A stretch of 36,368 bases of DNA from positions 1 through 36,368 of the forward strand of contig CAMBDE010000016.1 in the NCBI GenBank assembly GCA_945865295.1, given 5' to 3'. The position numbers and the translations under genes are program-made. Under the pieces are notes generated by a model. That model was not told the DNA's origin, did not search any database, and worked only from the letters and a program-made list of their open reading frames with translations. The DNA comes from Chitinophaga pinensis. GTDB lineage: Bacteria; Bacteroidota; Bacteroidia; Chitinophagales; Chitinophagaceae. Every line of letters begins with the position of its first letter. Positions within the stretch are counted from its first letter, which is position 1. Positions 24,929 through 34,230 of this stretch are shown piece by piece.

Positions 24929-26386
24929 TTATAACTTTACGATCTCAGCATCAATCCAGTTAAGTCTTTTGGTGATCCATGACTTTAAATAATCTAATTC
25001 CTCTTGATGCGTATTACCAACAAAATTATTGAAAGGAAGTTTTACACCAAGGATTTTCCATCTCTCAAAATGCGGTTTGATTGAATTATTAGTTTTTAAA
25101 ATATTAATATGTTGGTCGATCGTTTTATTAATATTATTACTGCTTAATGTCGTTCCCCTAAGTTGAACCCATCTTACTTTTAATTTGCTTGTGAACGAAG
25201 GATCTGATAGTAATTTTTTCCACCAAAAATGAATTAACCAAGTGTCATTGGGATAATAAGTATTAAAATTAAAAACCCAATTTGCACTATTAAAAAAAGC
25301 TGGTCTATCATCATTGCCAAAGGCTAAATTGAAATCCCAAATAGGCCCCATCTTTAATTTACCCAGTCTATCCTTACTCATGAATGTACTTAGTCTATAC
25401 CCATCCGGATTGGTAGCAAATTCATTCAGTATTAGGAAATCAATAAAACTTTGTTCATCAATATATTTACTATAGCCATTGGTTGGATGACTAAAACTTG
25501 AACTTAATAATACTTCTTCCAATTCACCAATATAGCTTTGTAAATACTTTTTTTGATCTGTTGATATAGCATCATACTTTGGATATTCATACATAAAATA
25601 AGTCTCAGCTCCTTTCTTTATACCATAAGGGAGATAAGAAATTTTATTATAATTTGGATCATATAAGGAACGAAAACCCAGTTCGGCGGTATAGATAGCA
25701 TCTGCGTCCCAACCTACTATGTCATTATCTCCTGCAGACTTATCTATTTTAAAAATATAGCCCCCAGTCACTGCAGTCCCAGTATTATCGGTGCTGGACA
25801 TTTTAGTAATATTGACTCTACTTTTATCTCTTTTTATTTTTTCCATCAATACATATAATCCAAGGTATGCACCATCAATATATAAATGAATATATTTTGT
25901 TCTTGTTGCATACATCCCAATTTGATTAGACAAATCATAAATCAATGTGTTTCTAATAAGTGCTTTGTCATTAGCTGGTGCATATAAAATGAAATCGGAT
26001 TGTTTTGGGAAATCCATAATTGCACTATCAGTGTCTTGATCTAATTTATCTCTTAATTCAAATCCATATGATTTTTGATCAAATAATCTAAATGATGTAG
26101 AACCTCTATACTCGATACCTATATTCGATTTAAAAACAATAGTGTCTCCAATTTGTATTTGAATGACTGATTGAACCTTAGGTTCATTTACAATTGTATT
26201 TCCCTTTGTGCTTATATATGCAGTTGGAACTTTATTAGTGTAGTTGGAAATTGGATGCCAAAATGCTTGTTTAGGAAATGAATCTAATTGTTGGCTGACA
26301 GATTTTTCATCAACGGTTATGGCCACTTTTTTTTGGCAAGATACGAGTGCTATAAAAGCAGTAATAAACAAAATTTGTCTTGACAT
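24929..26386 (-). CDS. CotH kinase family lipoprotein
   Basis: 485 residues. The lipobox ALVSC places the lipidated Cys at 17, so it is tethered to the outer or inner membrane. The CotH domain is seen from about residue 105: IGIEYRGSTSF, QKSYGFEL, DFILYAPANDKALIRNTLIYDLSNQIG, TKYIHLYIDGAYLGLYVLMEKIKRDKSRVNI, FKIDKSAGDND, and late LKMGPIWDFNLAFGND, the Asp that in CotH kinases binds metal. CotH proteins are atypical protein kinases first described in spore coats; secreted forms are common in Bacteroidota and their substrates are unknown. It stands alone, convergent to the histidine phosphatase gene. Confidence 0.85.
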   Translation of the reverse strand: MSRQILFITAFIALVSCQKKVAITVDEKSVSQQLDSFPKQAFWHPISNYTNKVPTAYISTKGNTIVNEPKVQSVIQIQIGDTIVFKSNIGIEYRGSTSFRLFDQKSYGFELRDKLDQDTDSAIMDFPKQSDFILYAPANDKALIRNTLIYDLSNQIGMYATRTKYIHLYIDGAYLGLYVLMEKIKRDKSRVNITKMSSTDNTGTAVTGGYIFKIDKSAGDNDIVGWDADAIYTAELGFRSLYDPNYNKISYLPYGIKKGAETYFMYEYPKYDAISTDQKKYLQSYIGELEEVLLSSSFSHPTNGYSKYIDEQSFIDFLILNEFATNPDGYRLSTFMSKDRLGKLKMGPIWDFNLAFGNDDRPAFFNSANWVFNFNTYYPNDTWLIHFWWKKLLSDPSFTSKLKVRWVQLRGTTLSSNNINKTIDQHINILKTNNSIKPHFERWKILGVKLPFNNFVGNTHQEELDYLKSWITKRLNWIDAEIVKL

Positions 26387-26600
26387 AGAATAAAGATATA
26401 TGATCTAAAGTACAGAATTTAATGATTCGTTGCTTCTCTACCCATTTTCTTCAACAAAACCACTCCAATTGAAGCATTAATATTAAATTCATTTCCAATT
26501 AAAAATTGAATATGAAGATAAGACAATCATATAATTGATTCATTTTTTCCATCTCTATTTGAATAATATTGTAGTAATTTTATACAATAAACCGATCATT

Positions 26601-27437
26601 TTGGAAAACATTAGCTGCTATTACAACGAACAAATAAGTCCTTTTAGCCAAACCGGCATGTCATTGAACGACTTATTGATTCAAAGAGGTTATGGCATTT
26701 TTGACTACCTAAGGGTGGTAGATAATAAGCCTTTATTTGTTCAAGACCATTTAGACCGTTTGTACCAATCCGCAGCCATCATGCATATGGATGTGCCTCA
26801 ATCCAAGGAGTCCATTTTGAAAATCGTGATGGAACTAGTGGCAAAAAATGATATGCCGTATTCTGGACTGAAATTGATTGTTTCTGGAGGAGATAGTTCG
26901 GATGGCTATACTTTAGAGCAACCAAGGTTGACGATTATTCAACAGCCCTTACCAGTTCCTTCCAATCAATTTTCGGTGAGTCCTTTTGCATTGATGAGTC
27001 ATCCGTTTCAACGCCAATTGCCACAGGTTAAAACAACCGATTACTTAATGGCGATTTACTTACAACCTCAATTGAAAGCATTTGGGGGTCAAGATATTTT
27101 ATACACGCATGAGGGGATGATCAGAGAATGTCCTAGGTCAAATTTTTTCTTGATTTCAGAGAAAGGACATATTGTAACTGCTAAAGACCAAATCTTAAAA
27201 GGGATCACTAGAAAAAATATTTTAGAAGAAGCTACTGCAAATGGGATCACCATCGAAGAAAGACCAATAGCCATTGAAGAAATCAAGAATGCAAAAGGTG
27301 CATTCATTGCCAGTTCTACAAAACGTATCATTCCAATTAGCAAAATAGATACAACTACGGTCCCAACCGACTCCCCTATTTTACAAAAAGTATTTGATTT
27401 GCTAGTTCAAAAAGAACAAGCATATTTAAAAGCATAA
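26601..27437 (+). CDS. Class IV aminotransferase (PLP)
   Basis: A fold-type IV PLP enzyme, the family of branched-chain aminotransferase, D-alanine aminotransferase and 4-amino-4-deoxychorismate lyase. Visible marks are RGYGIFDYLRVVDNKPLFVQDHLDRLYQSA at the start of the domain, the PLP Lys in QVKTTDYLMAIYLQ, RECPRSNFFLI, and KGITRKNILEEA near the phosphate-binding turn. The member type cannot be told; IFDYLRV and the absence of ilv neighbours do not favour IlvE. No ATG precedes the conserved part; I take the TTG at 26601 (then ENISCYYNEQ), giving 278 residues. The frame is open to a TTG at 26535. A strong bidirectional terminator follows. Confidence 0.85.
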   Translation: MENISCYYNEQISPFSQTGMSLNDLLIQRGYGIFDYLRVVDNKPLFVQDHLDRLYQSAAIMHMDVPQSKESILKIVMELVAKNDMPYSGLKLIVSGGDSSDGYTLEQPRLTIIQQPLPVPSNQFSVSPFALMSHPFQRQLPQVKTTDYLMAIYLQPQLKAFGGQDILYTHEGMIRECPRSNFFLISEKGHIVTAKDQILKGITRKNILEEATANGITIEERPIAIEEIKNAKGAFIASSTKRIIPISKIDTTTVPTDSPILQKVFDLLVQKEQAYLKA

Positions 27438-27440
27438 ATG

Positions 27441-27481
27441 AAAAAAGGGCTAACTAATTAAAATTAGTTAGCCCTTTTTTT
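27441..27481. terminator. Bidirectional terminator between convergent genes
   Basis: A 19-bp perfect inverted repeat (27441-27459 with 27462-27480) with A run, GGGCTAACTAATT arm and T run on both strands. It serves the aminotransferase gene (plus) and the BNR-repeat gene (minus). Confidence 0.92.
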
Positions 27482-27494
27482 ACATCAGTTGAAT

Positions 27495-29972
27495 TTATTT
27501 CAATTGCTTTCTTAGAGCATCTAATTTACCTACATACAAACTACGGCCATGCGTACCTAAAATAATTTCATGGTCTCTTGGGTGAATCTCTAAGTCATGC
27601 ACAGGAACACTTGCTGGCAAGCCTTTGTTCCATGCCATAGAACTATTACCGCCATCCAAACTCACATACAATCCACCATCAGTGCCTACATACAATACTT
27701 GATCCGAAACAGCATCTTCCTTAATCACATTCACTGGTTCAGATGGTAAGTCTTTCATGATTTGCTTCCAAGTAGTTCCATAATCATCACTTTGATATAC
27801 ATAAGCATTAAAGTGATCGTTACGATACCCATTCAACGTTACAAAAACTCTTGCAACATTGTACTTACTCGCAATCACTCTACTTACATACAAGCCCTTT
27901 GGTAATTTTTGGCTAATCATAGTAAAACTATTGCCGCCGTCTTTGGATACTTGCACATTACCATCATCGGTTCCTACATAAATCAATCCAAAACGGATTG
28001 GGCTTTCACTGATTGTAGTGGTTGTTCCAAAAGGCACATCTCCTTGAGCAGGATTGGTTGTTAAATCAGTACTTAAAGTCACTAAACTATCCCCCTTACT
28101 CATTGAGCGGTGAAATTTATTAGAACCAAAATAAAATACATCTTGATTGTGACGACTCAATAGAATAGGTGATTGCCAATTGTATCTCACTGCAGGCTCA
28201 CCTAAATCGCGCATTGGACGCACATTTTTACGTTCCTTAGTGGCAAGATTTTGTCTGCTATAAAAACCAAATTGAGAACCACTATACACGGTTTTGTTGT
28301 CTCTCCAATCTACTTGCACTTGCATGCCATCTCCTCCACCAATCATTGTATAAGGATTTTGGCCATTGTCATACCAATCATAGTTTTCTTTAGTAGCACT
28401 TGATCCAAACCAAGTACCATTGTCTTGTAATCCACCATACACATTATATGGCTTCGCCATATCGATTGCAATATTGTAAAACTGTCCTACAGCAGGTGTA
28501 TTGGCTTTAAACCAATGTGCTCCATTGTCATAGGTAATATTACATCCACCATCGTTACCGATAATCATATGGCTATCATTTTGTCCATTCATCCATACAA
28601 AGTGATGATCCGCGTGCACATTCTCCTTGCCAATTGAACTAAATGTTTTTCCGCCATCTATACTTAATAAAACGCTTACGCCTGTGATGGCAATTTTATC
28701 TGGATTGCTTGGGCTCACAAAAACTTTACCAAAATAATAGCCATAAGTGCTATACAATTCAATTGGTTTATCATGTGTTTTAACCCAGCTTAAACCAGCA
28801 TTGTCAGAACGATACACTTGAGCACCATAGATTGGTGTTTCAAATAAAGCAGTATTCGCATCATATAAATAATCCCAAATACAATTAGGGGCTAATTTAC
28901 CAGACTTTACATCTTGCTTAATATTTTCAGCACTGTATTTTGTAGGGATGCCATTTCTTGGTGACTTCAAAAAAGCATTTAATTTTTTATCATCTAGCGC
29001 AATAAACTGGTCTACAGTCAAAGCTTTAAAATCTCTTAATACATATCTTGTGGTATCAGCTGCTTTTTGCATCGCAGTATCCGGTTGATGAAAATTATTA
29101 TCTACGATTGCATACACAATAGAAGGATTTTTTGGATACACTGCTAATCCAATCCTACCTACACCATCTCCTGAAGGGAATCCGCTTGTTGGGGTTGATA
29201 GTAATGTCCAGTGGTCACCACCATCTGTACTCTTATAAATACCTGAAGTCTTTCCTGATTCTTCAAAATTAGAAGCGGTTCTTGTTCTATACCACATTGC
29301 AGCATACAACACTTGTTCATTACTTGGATCCATATCTACATCAATAGCACCCGTATTGGCATCCAATGCTAAAGTTTGGTTCCAAGTTTTACCAGCATCT
29401 GTTGTTTTATAAATCCCTCTTTCTTTGCTCTCTGAATATAAATGACCTAGAACAGCCACCCATGCAGTGTTCGGATCTTTTGCAGATAATTGAATCTTAC
29501 CAATATGGTGACTCTCTGGCAATCCAAGGTATTCCCAAGACTTGCCATTGTTAGCGGAACGATATACGCCTAAGCCAGCATAAGTAGAACGACTACTATT
29601 GACTTCGCCTGTGCCTACCCAAATATGTCTGTTCTGCCAGTTCACAGCAATATCGCCAATCGTTAATACATCCACTGAATCAAAAATGGATGCAAAGCTT
29701 TGTCCATTGTTTTTTGTATGCCATAATCCACCAGAAGCATATGCTACATAAAATTCAGTGGGATCCTGAGGATTCACCTCAATGTCCACCACACGACCAC
29801 TCATAATAGAAGGGCCAATATTTCTGAAACTAGTTTCATTTAAAGTAGATCGACTCAGCAATTGCTTTCTTTGGTCAATTGTTTTTAATCTTTCTTGAGC
29901 GGATGTCGCTTTAATTTGTGCTTGTACGAATAAAGTACAAAAAAGGGCTGAAATCGTTAATAGTCTTTTCAT
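27495..29972 (-). CDS. Secreted BNR-repeat / sortilin-like beta-propeller protein
   Basis: 825 residues with a signal peptide (1-18, ending VQAQ). The body is built of Asp-box (BNR) type repeats: SANNGKSWEYL, TTDAGKTWNQ, STDGGDHWTLL, SDNAGLSWVKT, SIDGGKTFSSI, SKDGGNSFTMI and SDDYGTTWKQI. These form one or two seven-bladed propellers as in sortilin, xyloglucanase and exo-sialidase relatives. SGRVVDIEVNPQDP near the start and HDLEIHPRDHEIILGTHGRSLYVG at the end are typical of a Bacteroidota family often labelled glycosyl hydrolase without proof. No catalytic acids are confidently placed. It is divergent from the GT4 gene. Enzyme activity is an assumption. Confidence 0.82.
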   Translation of the reverse strand: MKRLLTISALFCTLFVQAQIKATSAQERLKTIDQRKQLLSRSTLNETSFRNIGPSIMSGRVVDIEVNPQDPTEFYVAYASGGLWHTKNNGQSFASIFDSVDVLTIGDIAVNWQNRHIWVGTGEVNSSRSTYAGLGVYRSANNGKSWEYLGLPESHHIGKIQLSAKDPNTAWVAVLGHLYSESKERGIYKTTDAGKTWNQTLALDANTGAIDVDMDPSNEQVLYAAMWYRTRTASNFEESGKTSGIYKSTDGGDHWTLLSTPTSGFPSGDGVGRIGLAVYPKNPSIVYAIVDNNFHQPDTAMQKAADTTRYVLRDFKALTVDQFIALDDKKLNAFLKSPRNGIPTKYSAENIKQDVKSGKLAPNCIWDYLYDANTALFETPIYGAQVYRSDNAGLSWVKTHDKPIELYSTYGYYFGKVFVSPSNPDKIAITGVSVLLSIDGGKTFSSIGKENVHADHHFVWMNGQNDSHMIIGNDGGCNITYDNGAHWFKANTPAVGQFYNIAIDMAKPYNVYGGLQDNGTWFGSSATKENYDWYDNGQNPYTMIGGGDGMQVQVDWRDNKTVYSGSQFGFYSRQNLATKERKNVRPMRDLGEPAVRYNWQSPILLSRHNQDVFYFGSNKFHRSMSKGDSLVTLSTDLTTNPAQGDVPFGTTTTISESPIRFGLIYVGTDDGNVQVSKDGGNSFTMISQKLPKGLYVSRVIASKYNVARVFVTLNGYRNDHFNAYVYQSDDYGTTWKQIMKDLPSEPVNVIKEDAVSDQVLYVGTDGGLYVSLDGGNSSMAWNKGLPASVPVHDLEIHPRDHEIILGTHGRSLYVGKLDALRKQLK

Positions 29973-30086
29973 GCAATCAAATTTTTATTAAGATTTTGAA
30001 GTTAATACTTTTTCAAAAGCAATCATAAAAAAAATGACTAGCGTGAATTCACTCCCTTTTCCTATCAATTTATCGTAATATTGGGT

Positions 30087-31073
30087 ATGCATATCCTTAT
30101 CGTTAACAATACCAGTATACCAGTCAAGCAATATGGGGGAACCGAAAGGGTTATTTGGTGGCTTGGCAAGCAATTGGTGCATATGGGGCACAAAGTTTCC
30201 TACTTGGTTGGTCCAGGTTCCTATTGCGATTTTGCAACGAGTGTGCATGTTTTAAATCATGATATTCCATTTAATCAACAAATACCTGCTGGTGTGGATC
30301 TGGTGCATTTAAACTGTAAGGTCAATGAGACCCCTAAGATCCCTTATATTTTCACCTTACATGGCAATACCAATGACCAAAATCCATTGGATATGAATAC
30401 GGTCTTTGTATCAAAAAACCATGCAAGCAGATACGGCAGTATCTCTTATGTACATAATGGCATTGATCCGGATGATTATGGAGATCCAGGATTAGATCAA
30501 AAAAGAAACTATTTCCATTTCTTGGGTGACGCAGCATGGAGGGTGAAAAATGTTAGAGGCGCTATTAAGATCGCACAAGATGCAAAAATCAAATTAAGAA
30601 TATTAGGAGGAAAAAGATTCAACTTCAATCAAGGCATTCGACTGACTTTTGATCCTCGCATACAGTTTGATGGGATGATCGGCGGTGCAGAAAAAAATAA
30701 TTTACTTAAAGGTTCCAAAGGTTTGATTTTTCCAGTTCTATGGAATGAACCCTTTGGCCTATCTATTGTGGAGAGCCTTTTTTTTGGATGTCCTGTTTTT
30801 GGCACACCTTACGGGTCCTTAACAGAAATTATTCACCCAAGTGTAGGCATCACAAGTAATTCATTGAGTACACTTGTAGAAGGCGTTCAACATGCAGGTC
30901 AATTTGATACAAAAACCTGTCACCAATATGTGATGGATAATTTCACAAGCACGCAAATGACAAAAGCATACCTGTCAAAATATGAAACGGTATTGAATGG
31001 TCAACATTTAAATGATACTGCACCAGTTTTAACAACCATTCAAACAGAAAAATTTCTTCCTTTTTTAACTTAG
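30087..31073 (+). CDS. Glycosyltransferase family 4
   Basis: A retaining GT-B glycosyltransferase, 328 residues. The N-terminal MHILIVNNTSIPVKQYGGTE carries the donor-domain glycine turn. GTERVIWWLGKQLVHMGH and YVHNGIDPDDY follow. The nucleotide-sugar site is WNEPFGLSIVESLFFGCPVFGTPYGSLTEII, with the two Glu of the EX7E motif. It is a soluble protein, likely at the inner face of the membrane, making a glycan or glycolipid. The start is set at the ATG at 30087; a TTG 6 bases upstream is also in frame. No other polysaccharide gene is adjacent, so the product is unknown. Confidence 0.9.
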   Translation: MHILIVNNTSIPVKQYGGTERVIWWLGKQLVHMGHKVSYLVGPGSYCDFATSVHVLNHDIPFNQQIPAGVDLVHLNCKVNETPKIPYIFTLHGNTNDQNPLDMNTVFVSKNHASRYGSISYVHNGIDPDDYGDPGLDQKRNYFHFLGDAAWRVKNVRGAIKIAQDAKIKLRILGGKRFNFNQGIRLTFDPRIQFDGMIGGAEKNNLLKGSKGLIFPVLWNEPFGLSIVESLFFGCPVFGTPYGSLTEIIHPSVGITSNSLSTLVEGVQHAGQFDTKTCHQYVMDNFTSTQMTKAYLSKYETVLNGQHLNDTAPVLTTIQTEKFLPFLT

Positions 31074-31102
31074 AAGATTTTTAAAAAATAAGTTAATTTT
31101 TT
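31065..31102. terminator. AT-only bidirectional hairpin between GT4 and S41 genes
   Basis: TTAACTTA and TAAGTTAA (31065-31072 with 31089-31096) form a stem with inner ATTTTT/AAAAAT pairing, then a T run (31097-31102). It overlaps both gene ends. It has almost no GC, so strength is doubtful. Confidence 0.45.
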
Positions 31103-32679
31103 ACTACAGACTTAAAATTGTTATCCATTAAATTAATGGCTTCATAATACCCCTGCTTATACCATTTACAACGTGCTAAATAAGCCACCAATTGTTGTTG
31201 TAGAAGTGGATTTTGCAACATCGTTGCAGGCAATCCTTTTTGTTTTGTCTTTTGTAAATATTGATCCAATGATTTTGTGAGGTCTTGCTTCGCATAAACA
31301 GAAACAAATGCTGAAACAGATGTATATTGATTCATCGACTTTTGTGCAGAAAGATAATATTGTAATACAAATTCATTCATGCTGCCTTGTGCATATAAAT
31401 TGGCATAGTTCGAGTCTGCATACAATGCATTGTTAGGCAACCATTGATTTGGAATAATCCCTCCACCACCATACACCGTATTGCCTTTTGGTGTTTTATA
31501 AGCTTTGCCAATAGATGCTGTATCTAAATTTCCATTACTAGATGCTGTCATTCTTTCAATAAAATCATGTTCATAAGCCGTCTTCCCATTTTGATAAGGA
31601 CGTTGAATATTTCGCCCCAATGGTGTAAAGTATTTTGCAGTGGTCAATCTTAATGCACCGCCATTGGATAACCTAAATTGTTGTTGCACCAATCCCTTAC
31701 CATATGACCTTCTTCCTACTACTTTCGCTCTATCCCAATCTTGCAAAGCCCCTGCTAACACTTCACTTGCAGAAGCTGATGTTTCATCCATTAAAATCGT
31801 CAATCCACCTGTTTCAAATAAACCTTCTCTTTTACTATAATAATTGACTCTTGGTGCATGCAAGCCTTCCGTGTAAACAATTAATTTATTGCCTGCTAAT
31901 AACTCATCTACAATCCCTACCGCTTCGGATAACAATCCGCCTCCATTGCCTCTTAAATCAATGACAAGTGATTTCATTCCTTTTTTTAATAAAGGCTCCA
32001 AAGCTTGCATGAAAGCCTCATAGGTTCTATCTGCAAATTTGTCAATTTTAATGTACCCAATGGTATCGCTCATCATATAGGCAGCATCAATTGGAGAAAC
32101 CGGCACAGATGCCCTCACTAAATTAAAAGTCATTTTTTGTTGATTACGCAGCACAGTCAATTTTAAATTTTCTTCTGCTGGGCCTTTTATTTTTTGCTTA
32201 ATGGCATCTCCATCTAATTTATTACCAGATAATTTTACGCTATCATCCACCGTCAATAAAATATCACCTGTCTTTAATCCAACTTTTTCTGCGGGACCTC
32301 CTGGCATAACATAAGCCACAAAAACACTATCTCTGAATTGTTGGAACTCTATCCCAATCCCTTTAAAATTAGGCTGCAATTGTTCATTGGCCTCAACTAC
32401 ATCTGCAGGTGGAATATATACTGAATGAGGATCTAATTGTCCCAAATAAAAATCGGCTAATTTGGTTTGCGTACTGTCCAAATTTACCTGATCTACATAT
32501 TTTGATTTCACCAATTCAATGATCTCGTCCATTGCCGAATTTGAATCAAGTGAAGGAAACCCAATAGAGAAACTTCCTTTTAAAAATATACCTATTCCAA
32601 TACCCAATAAAAGAACGACTGCGTAGGCAATTGGCGTGACCCAACTTGTTTGGGTAGATCGAGGTTGATTTTGTTGCAT
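31093..32679 (-). CDS. S41 family C-terminal processing peptidase
   Basis: A periplasmic serine protease of the CtpA/Prc type that trims protein C-termini. One N-terminal transmembrane helix (about 14-33) anchors it. LDPHSVYIPP and FKGIGIEFQQ precede a PDZ domain (about 105-185, GGPAEKVGLKTGDIL). The protease core has DLRGNGGGLLSEAVGI and the catalytic Ser in DETSASASEVLAGALQDW (S303) paired with K328 in SYGKGLVQQ, 25 residues apart as in the family. The C-terminal 130 residues form a helical extension often seen in Bacteroidota. It starts at 32679, divergent from the kinase-like gene, with a TAAATTTG element upstream. Confidence 0.93.
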   Translation of the reverse strand: MQQNQPRSTQTSWVTPIAYAVVLLLGIGIGIFLKGSFSIGFPSLDSNSAMDEIIELVKSKYVDQVNLDSTQTKLADFYLGQLDPHSVYIPPADVVEANEQLQPNFKGIGIEFQQFRDSVFVAYVMPGGPAEKVGLKTGDILLTVDDSVKLSGNKLDGDAIKQKIKGPAEENLKLTVLRNQQKMTFNLVRASVPVSPIDAAYMMSDTIGYIKIDKFADRTYEAFMQALEPLLKKGMKSLVIDLRGNGGGLLSEAVGIVDELLAGNKLIVYTEGLHAPRVNYYSKREGLFETGGLTILMDETSASASEVLAGALQDWDRAKVVGRRSYGKGLVQQQFRLSNGGALRLTTAKYFTPLGRNIQRPYQNGKTAYEHDFIERMTASSNGNLDTASIGKAYKTPKGNTVYGGGGIIPNQWLPNNALYADSNYANLYAQGSMNEFVLQYYLSAQKSMNQYTSVSAFVSVYAKQDLTKSLDQYLQKTKQKGLPATMLQNPLLQQQLVAYLARCKWYKQGYYEAINLMDNNFKSVVKN

Positions 32680-32696
32680 GTTATATGAATTCTTGG

Positions 32697-32704
32697 CAAA
32701 TTTA
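32697..32704 (-). promoter_or_regulatory. Candidate -7 element (TAAATTTG) for the S41 peptidase
   Basis: The minus strand reads TAAATTTG, matching TAnnTTTG, 17 bases before the ATG at 32679. No TTTG lies 19 bases further upstream. Confidence 0.4.
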
Positions 32705-32752
32705 CATCAATTCAAAATGAAATGGCTAATTTCATGCCCTAGTTCAACCACC

Positions 32753-33601
32753 ATGAAAAAGACTTATTTAATAGCAGATAGCGGTGCCACAAAATGCCAA
32801 TGGACTTTAGTGCAAAACGGCAAGCGTCAAACCATTAAAACCACTGGCATTAGCCCCTATTTTTTAAGTCTTCAAGCAATCGCACAATTAATAGAAAAGT
32901 CATTCCAGAAAAAGGTAGATTTAAGCAAGGTAGATGCAGTCTATTTTTATGGAACAGGCCTTAGCAATCCAGATAATGTAGTCATCTTAAAAAAAGCCTT
33001 AAAAAGCGTTTTTAAGAACGCAGCATTAGATATCCAAACAGATTTAATGGCCATAGCAAGAGCTGCATGTCAAAATAAAAAAGGAGTGGTTTGTATTTTG
33101 GGCACAGGTTCCAATGCTGGATTTTACAACGGTAAAAAAATAACAAAAAATAGTCCAGGTTTAGGTTATGTGTTGGGAGATGAAGGAAGCGGCGCTTATC
33201 TAGGCAAAAAAGTATTGCAGTATTTTTTATACAAGACATTTGACGAAGAGTTGATGAATATGTTTGAGAAAAAGTACAATTTGGATCGTGCTGCTATTTT
33301 AAATAAAGTGTATAAAGAACCTACGCCAAATAGTTATATCGCCAGCTTTAACGATTTCTTGGTCGAAAATAGAGGCCATTATATGATTGAAAATATTATT
33401 GAAGATGGATTGAACGATTTCTTTTTTACCCATTTGAATAAATTAAATGAATCTTGGTTACATCCTATTCATTTTGTGGGTAGCGTCGCTTATGGCTTTA
33501 AGGATGTCTTAAAACAATTAGCCGAAGGTTATGAAATTGAATTAGGCAAAATTGTAAAATCCCCAATGGATGGCCTGATTGAATACCATAGCAAACACTA
33601 G
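32753..33601 (+). CDS. BadF/BadG-type ATPase, N-acetylglucosamine-kinase-like
   Basis: 282 residues of the ASKHA sugar-kinase fold. Phosphate loop 1 is YLIADSGATKCQWTLVQNG, the hydroxyl-binding middle is YFYGTGLSNPDN, and the second phosphate part is CILGTGSNAGFY, followed by GLGYVLGDEGSGAYLGK and a late HFVGSVAYGFKD. This layout is that of N-acetylglucosamine kinases in Bacteroidota; it would return GlcNAc to the phosphorylated pool. The start is at the ATG at 32753; the frame is open 25 codons upstream but would run into the S41 start and is not conserved. The 188-residue unknown gene begins 6 bases after the stop, likely co-transcribed. Confidence 0.82.
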   Translation: MKKTYLIADSGATKCQWTLVQNGKRQTIKTTGISPYFLSLQAIAQLIEKSFQKKVDLSKVDAVYFYGTGLSNPDNVVILKKALKSVFKNAALDIQTDLMAIARAACQNKKGVVCILGTGSNAGFYNGKKITKNSPGLGYVLGDEGSGAYLGKKVLQYFLYKTFDEELMNMFEKKYNLDRAAILNKVYKEPTPNSYIASFNDFLVENRGHYMIENIIEDGLNDFFFTHLNKLNESWLHPIHFVGSVAYGFKDVLKQLAEGYEIELGKIVKSPMDGLIEYHSKH

Positions 33602-33607
33602 GTAATC

Positions 33608-34174
33608 ATGCACGATATAGAACCCTATTATCATTGGCGACATTTATATACTGCAGAAGCAGACCCAAGGTCTATCTTTTATGGTAGGACCTATAGCGAA
33701 TTTGAATTTTCACAAACTGTTTACAATTATTATATCCATCCTCAGTGGGATGAATTTGGCAGTAAAACATTGTACTTAAAAATTTTGTATACCGATTATG
33801 ATGCCAAATTTGCCATTATAGAACTCATAGGAGAATGGAATGATACGATTGAAAATGATATCATGGAATTGAAGCGAGAGGTCCTTGATAAATTAATGGC
33901 AGAGGGCATCATTAAATTTATTTTGATTGCCGAAAATGTATTCAATTTTCATAGTGGGGATAAAGATTATTACGAAGAATTGTATGATGAATTATCCGAC
34001 GAAGATGGATGGGCCGTATTGGTTAATTTCCATCCTGCAGCCCAACATGATTTTTTATTGCGAAAATTAAACCGCTATATTGAACTCATGGAGATTAGCG
34101 CATGGCGCACTTACAAGCCAGAACATTTTTTCCAATTCATTGACCAAAAATTAAGTCAAAGGTTAGGTCTATAA
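33608..34174 (+). CDS. Conserved-looking hypothetical protein, 188 residues
   Basis: I do not recognise this protein. It has no signal peptide or membrane helix, is acidic, and is rich in Tyr, Trp and Phe (HDIEPYYHWRHLYTAEADPRSIF, SEFEFSQTVYNYYIHPQWDEFGS). A middle alpha/beta region LYLKILYTDYDAKFAIIELIGEWNDTIENDI is followed by GIIKFILIAENVFNFHSGDKDYYEELYDEL. The alternation of beta strands and helices suggests a compact cytoplasmic domain. It begins 6 bases after the kinase-like gene, so a shared transcript is likely, which is the only clue to its role. Confidence 0.72.
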   Translation: MHDIEPYYHWRHLYTAEADPRSIFYGRTYSEFEFSQTVYNYYIHPQWDEFGSKTLYLKILYTDYDAKFAIIELIGEWNDTIENDIMELKREVLDKLMAEGIIKFILIAENVFNFHSGDKDYYEELYDELSDEDGWAVLVNFHPAAQHDFLLRKLNRYIELMEISAWRTYKPEHFFQFIDQKLSQRLGL

Positions 34175-34230
34175 AATTAAAAAAAAGCGATAAAAAATTC
34201 GTTGATGGAATTGCAGTAAATAAGACGGAT

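Noticed and set aside
29988..30248. 86-codon minus-strand ORF at the start of the GT4 gene
   Set aside because: It overlaps the conserved N-terminal donor-binding part of the glycosyltransferase in antisense and resembles no protein.
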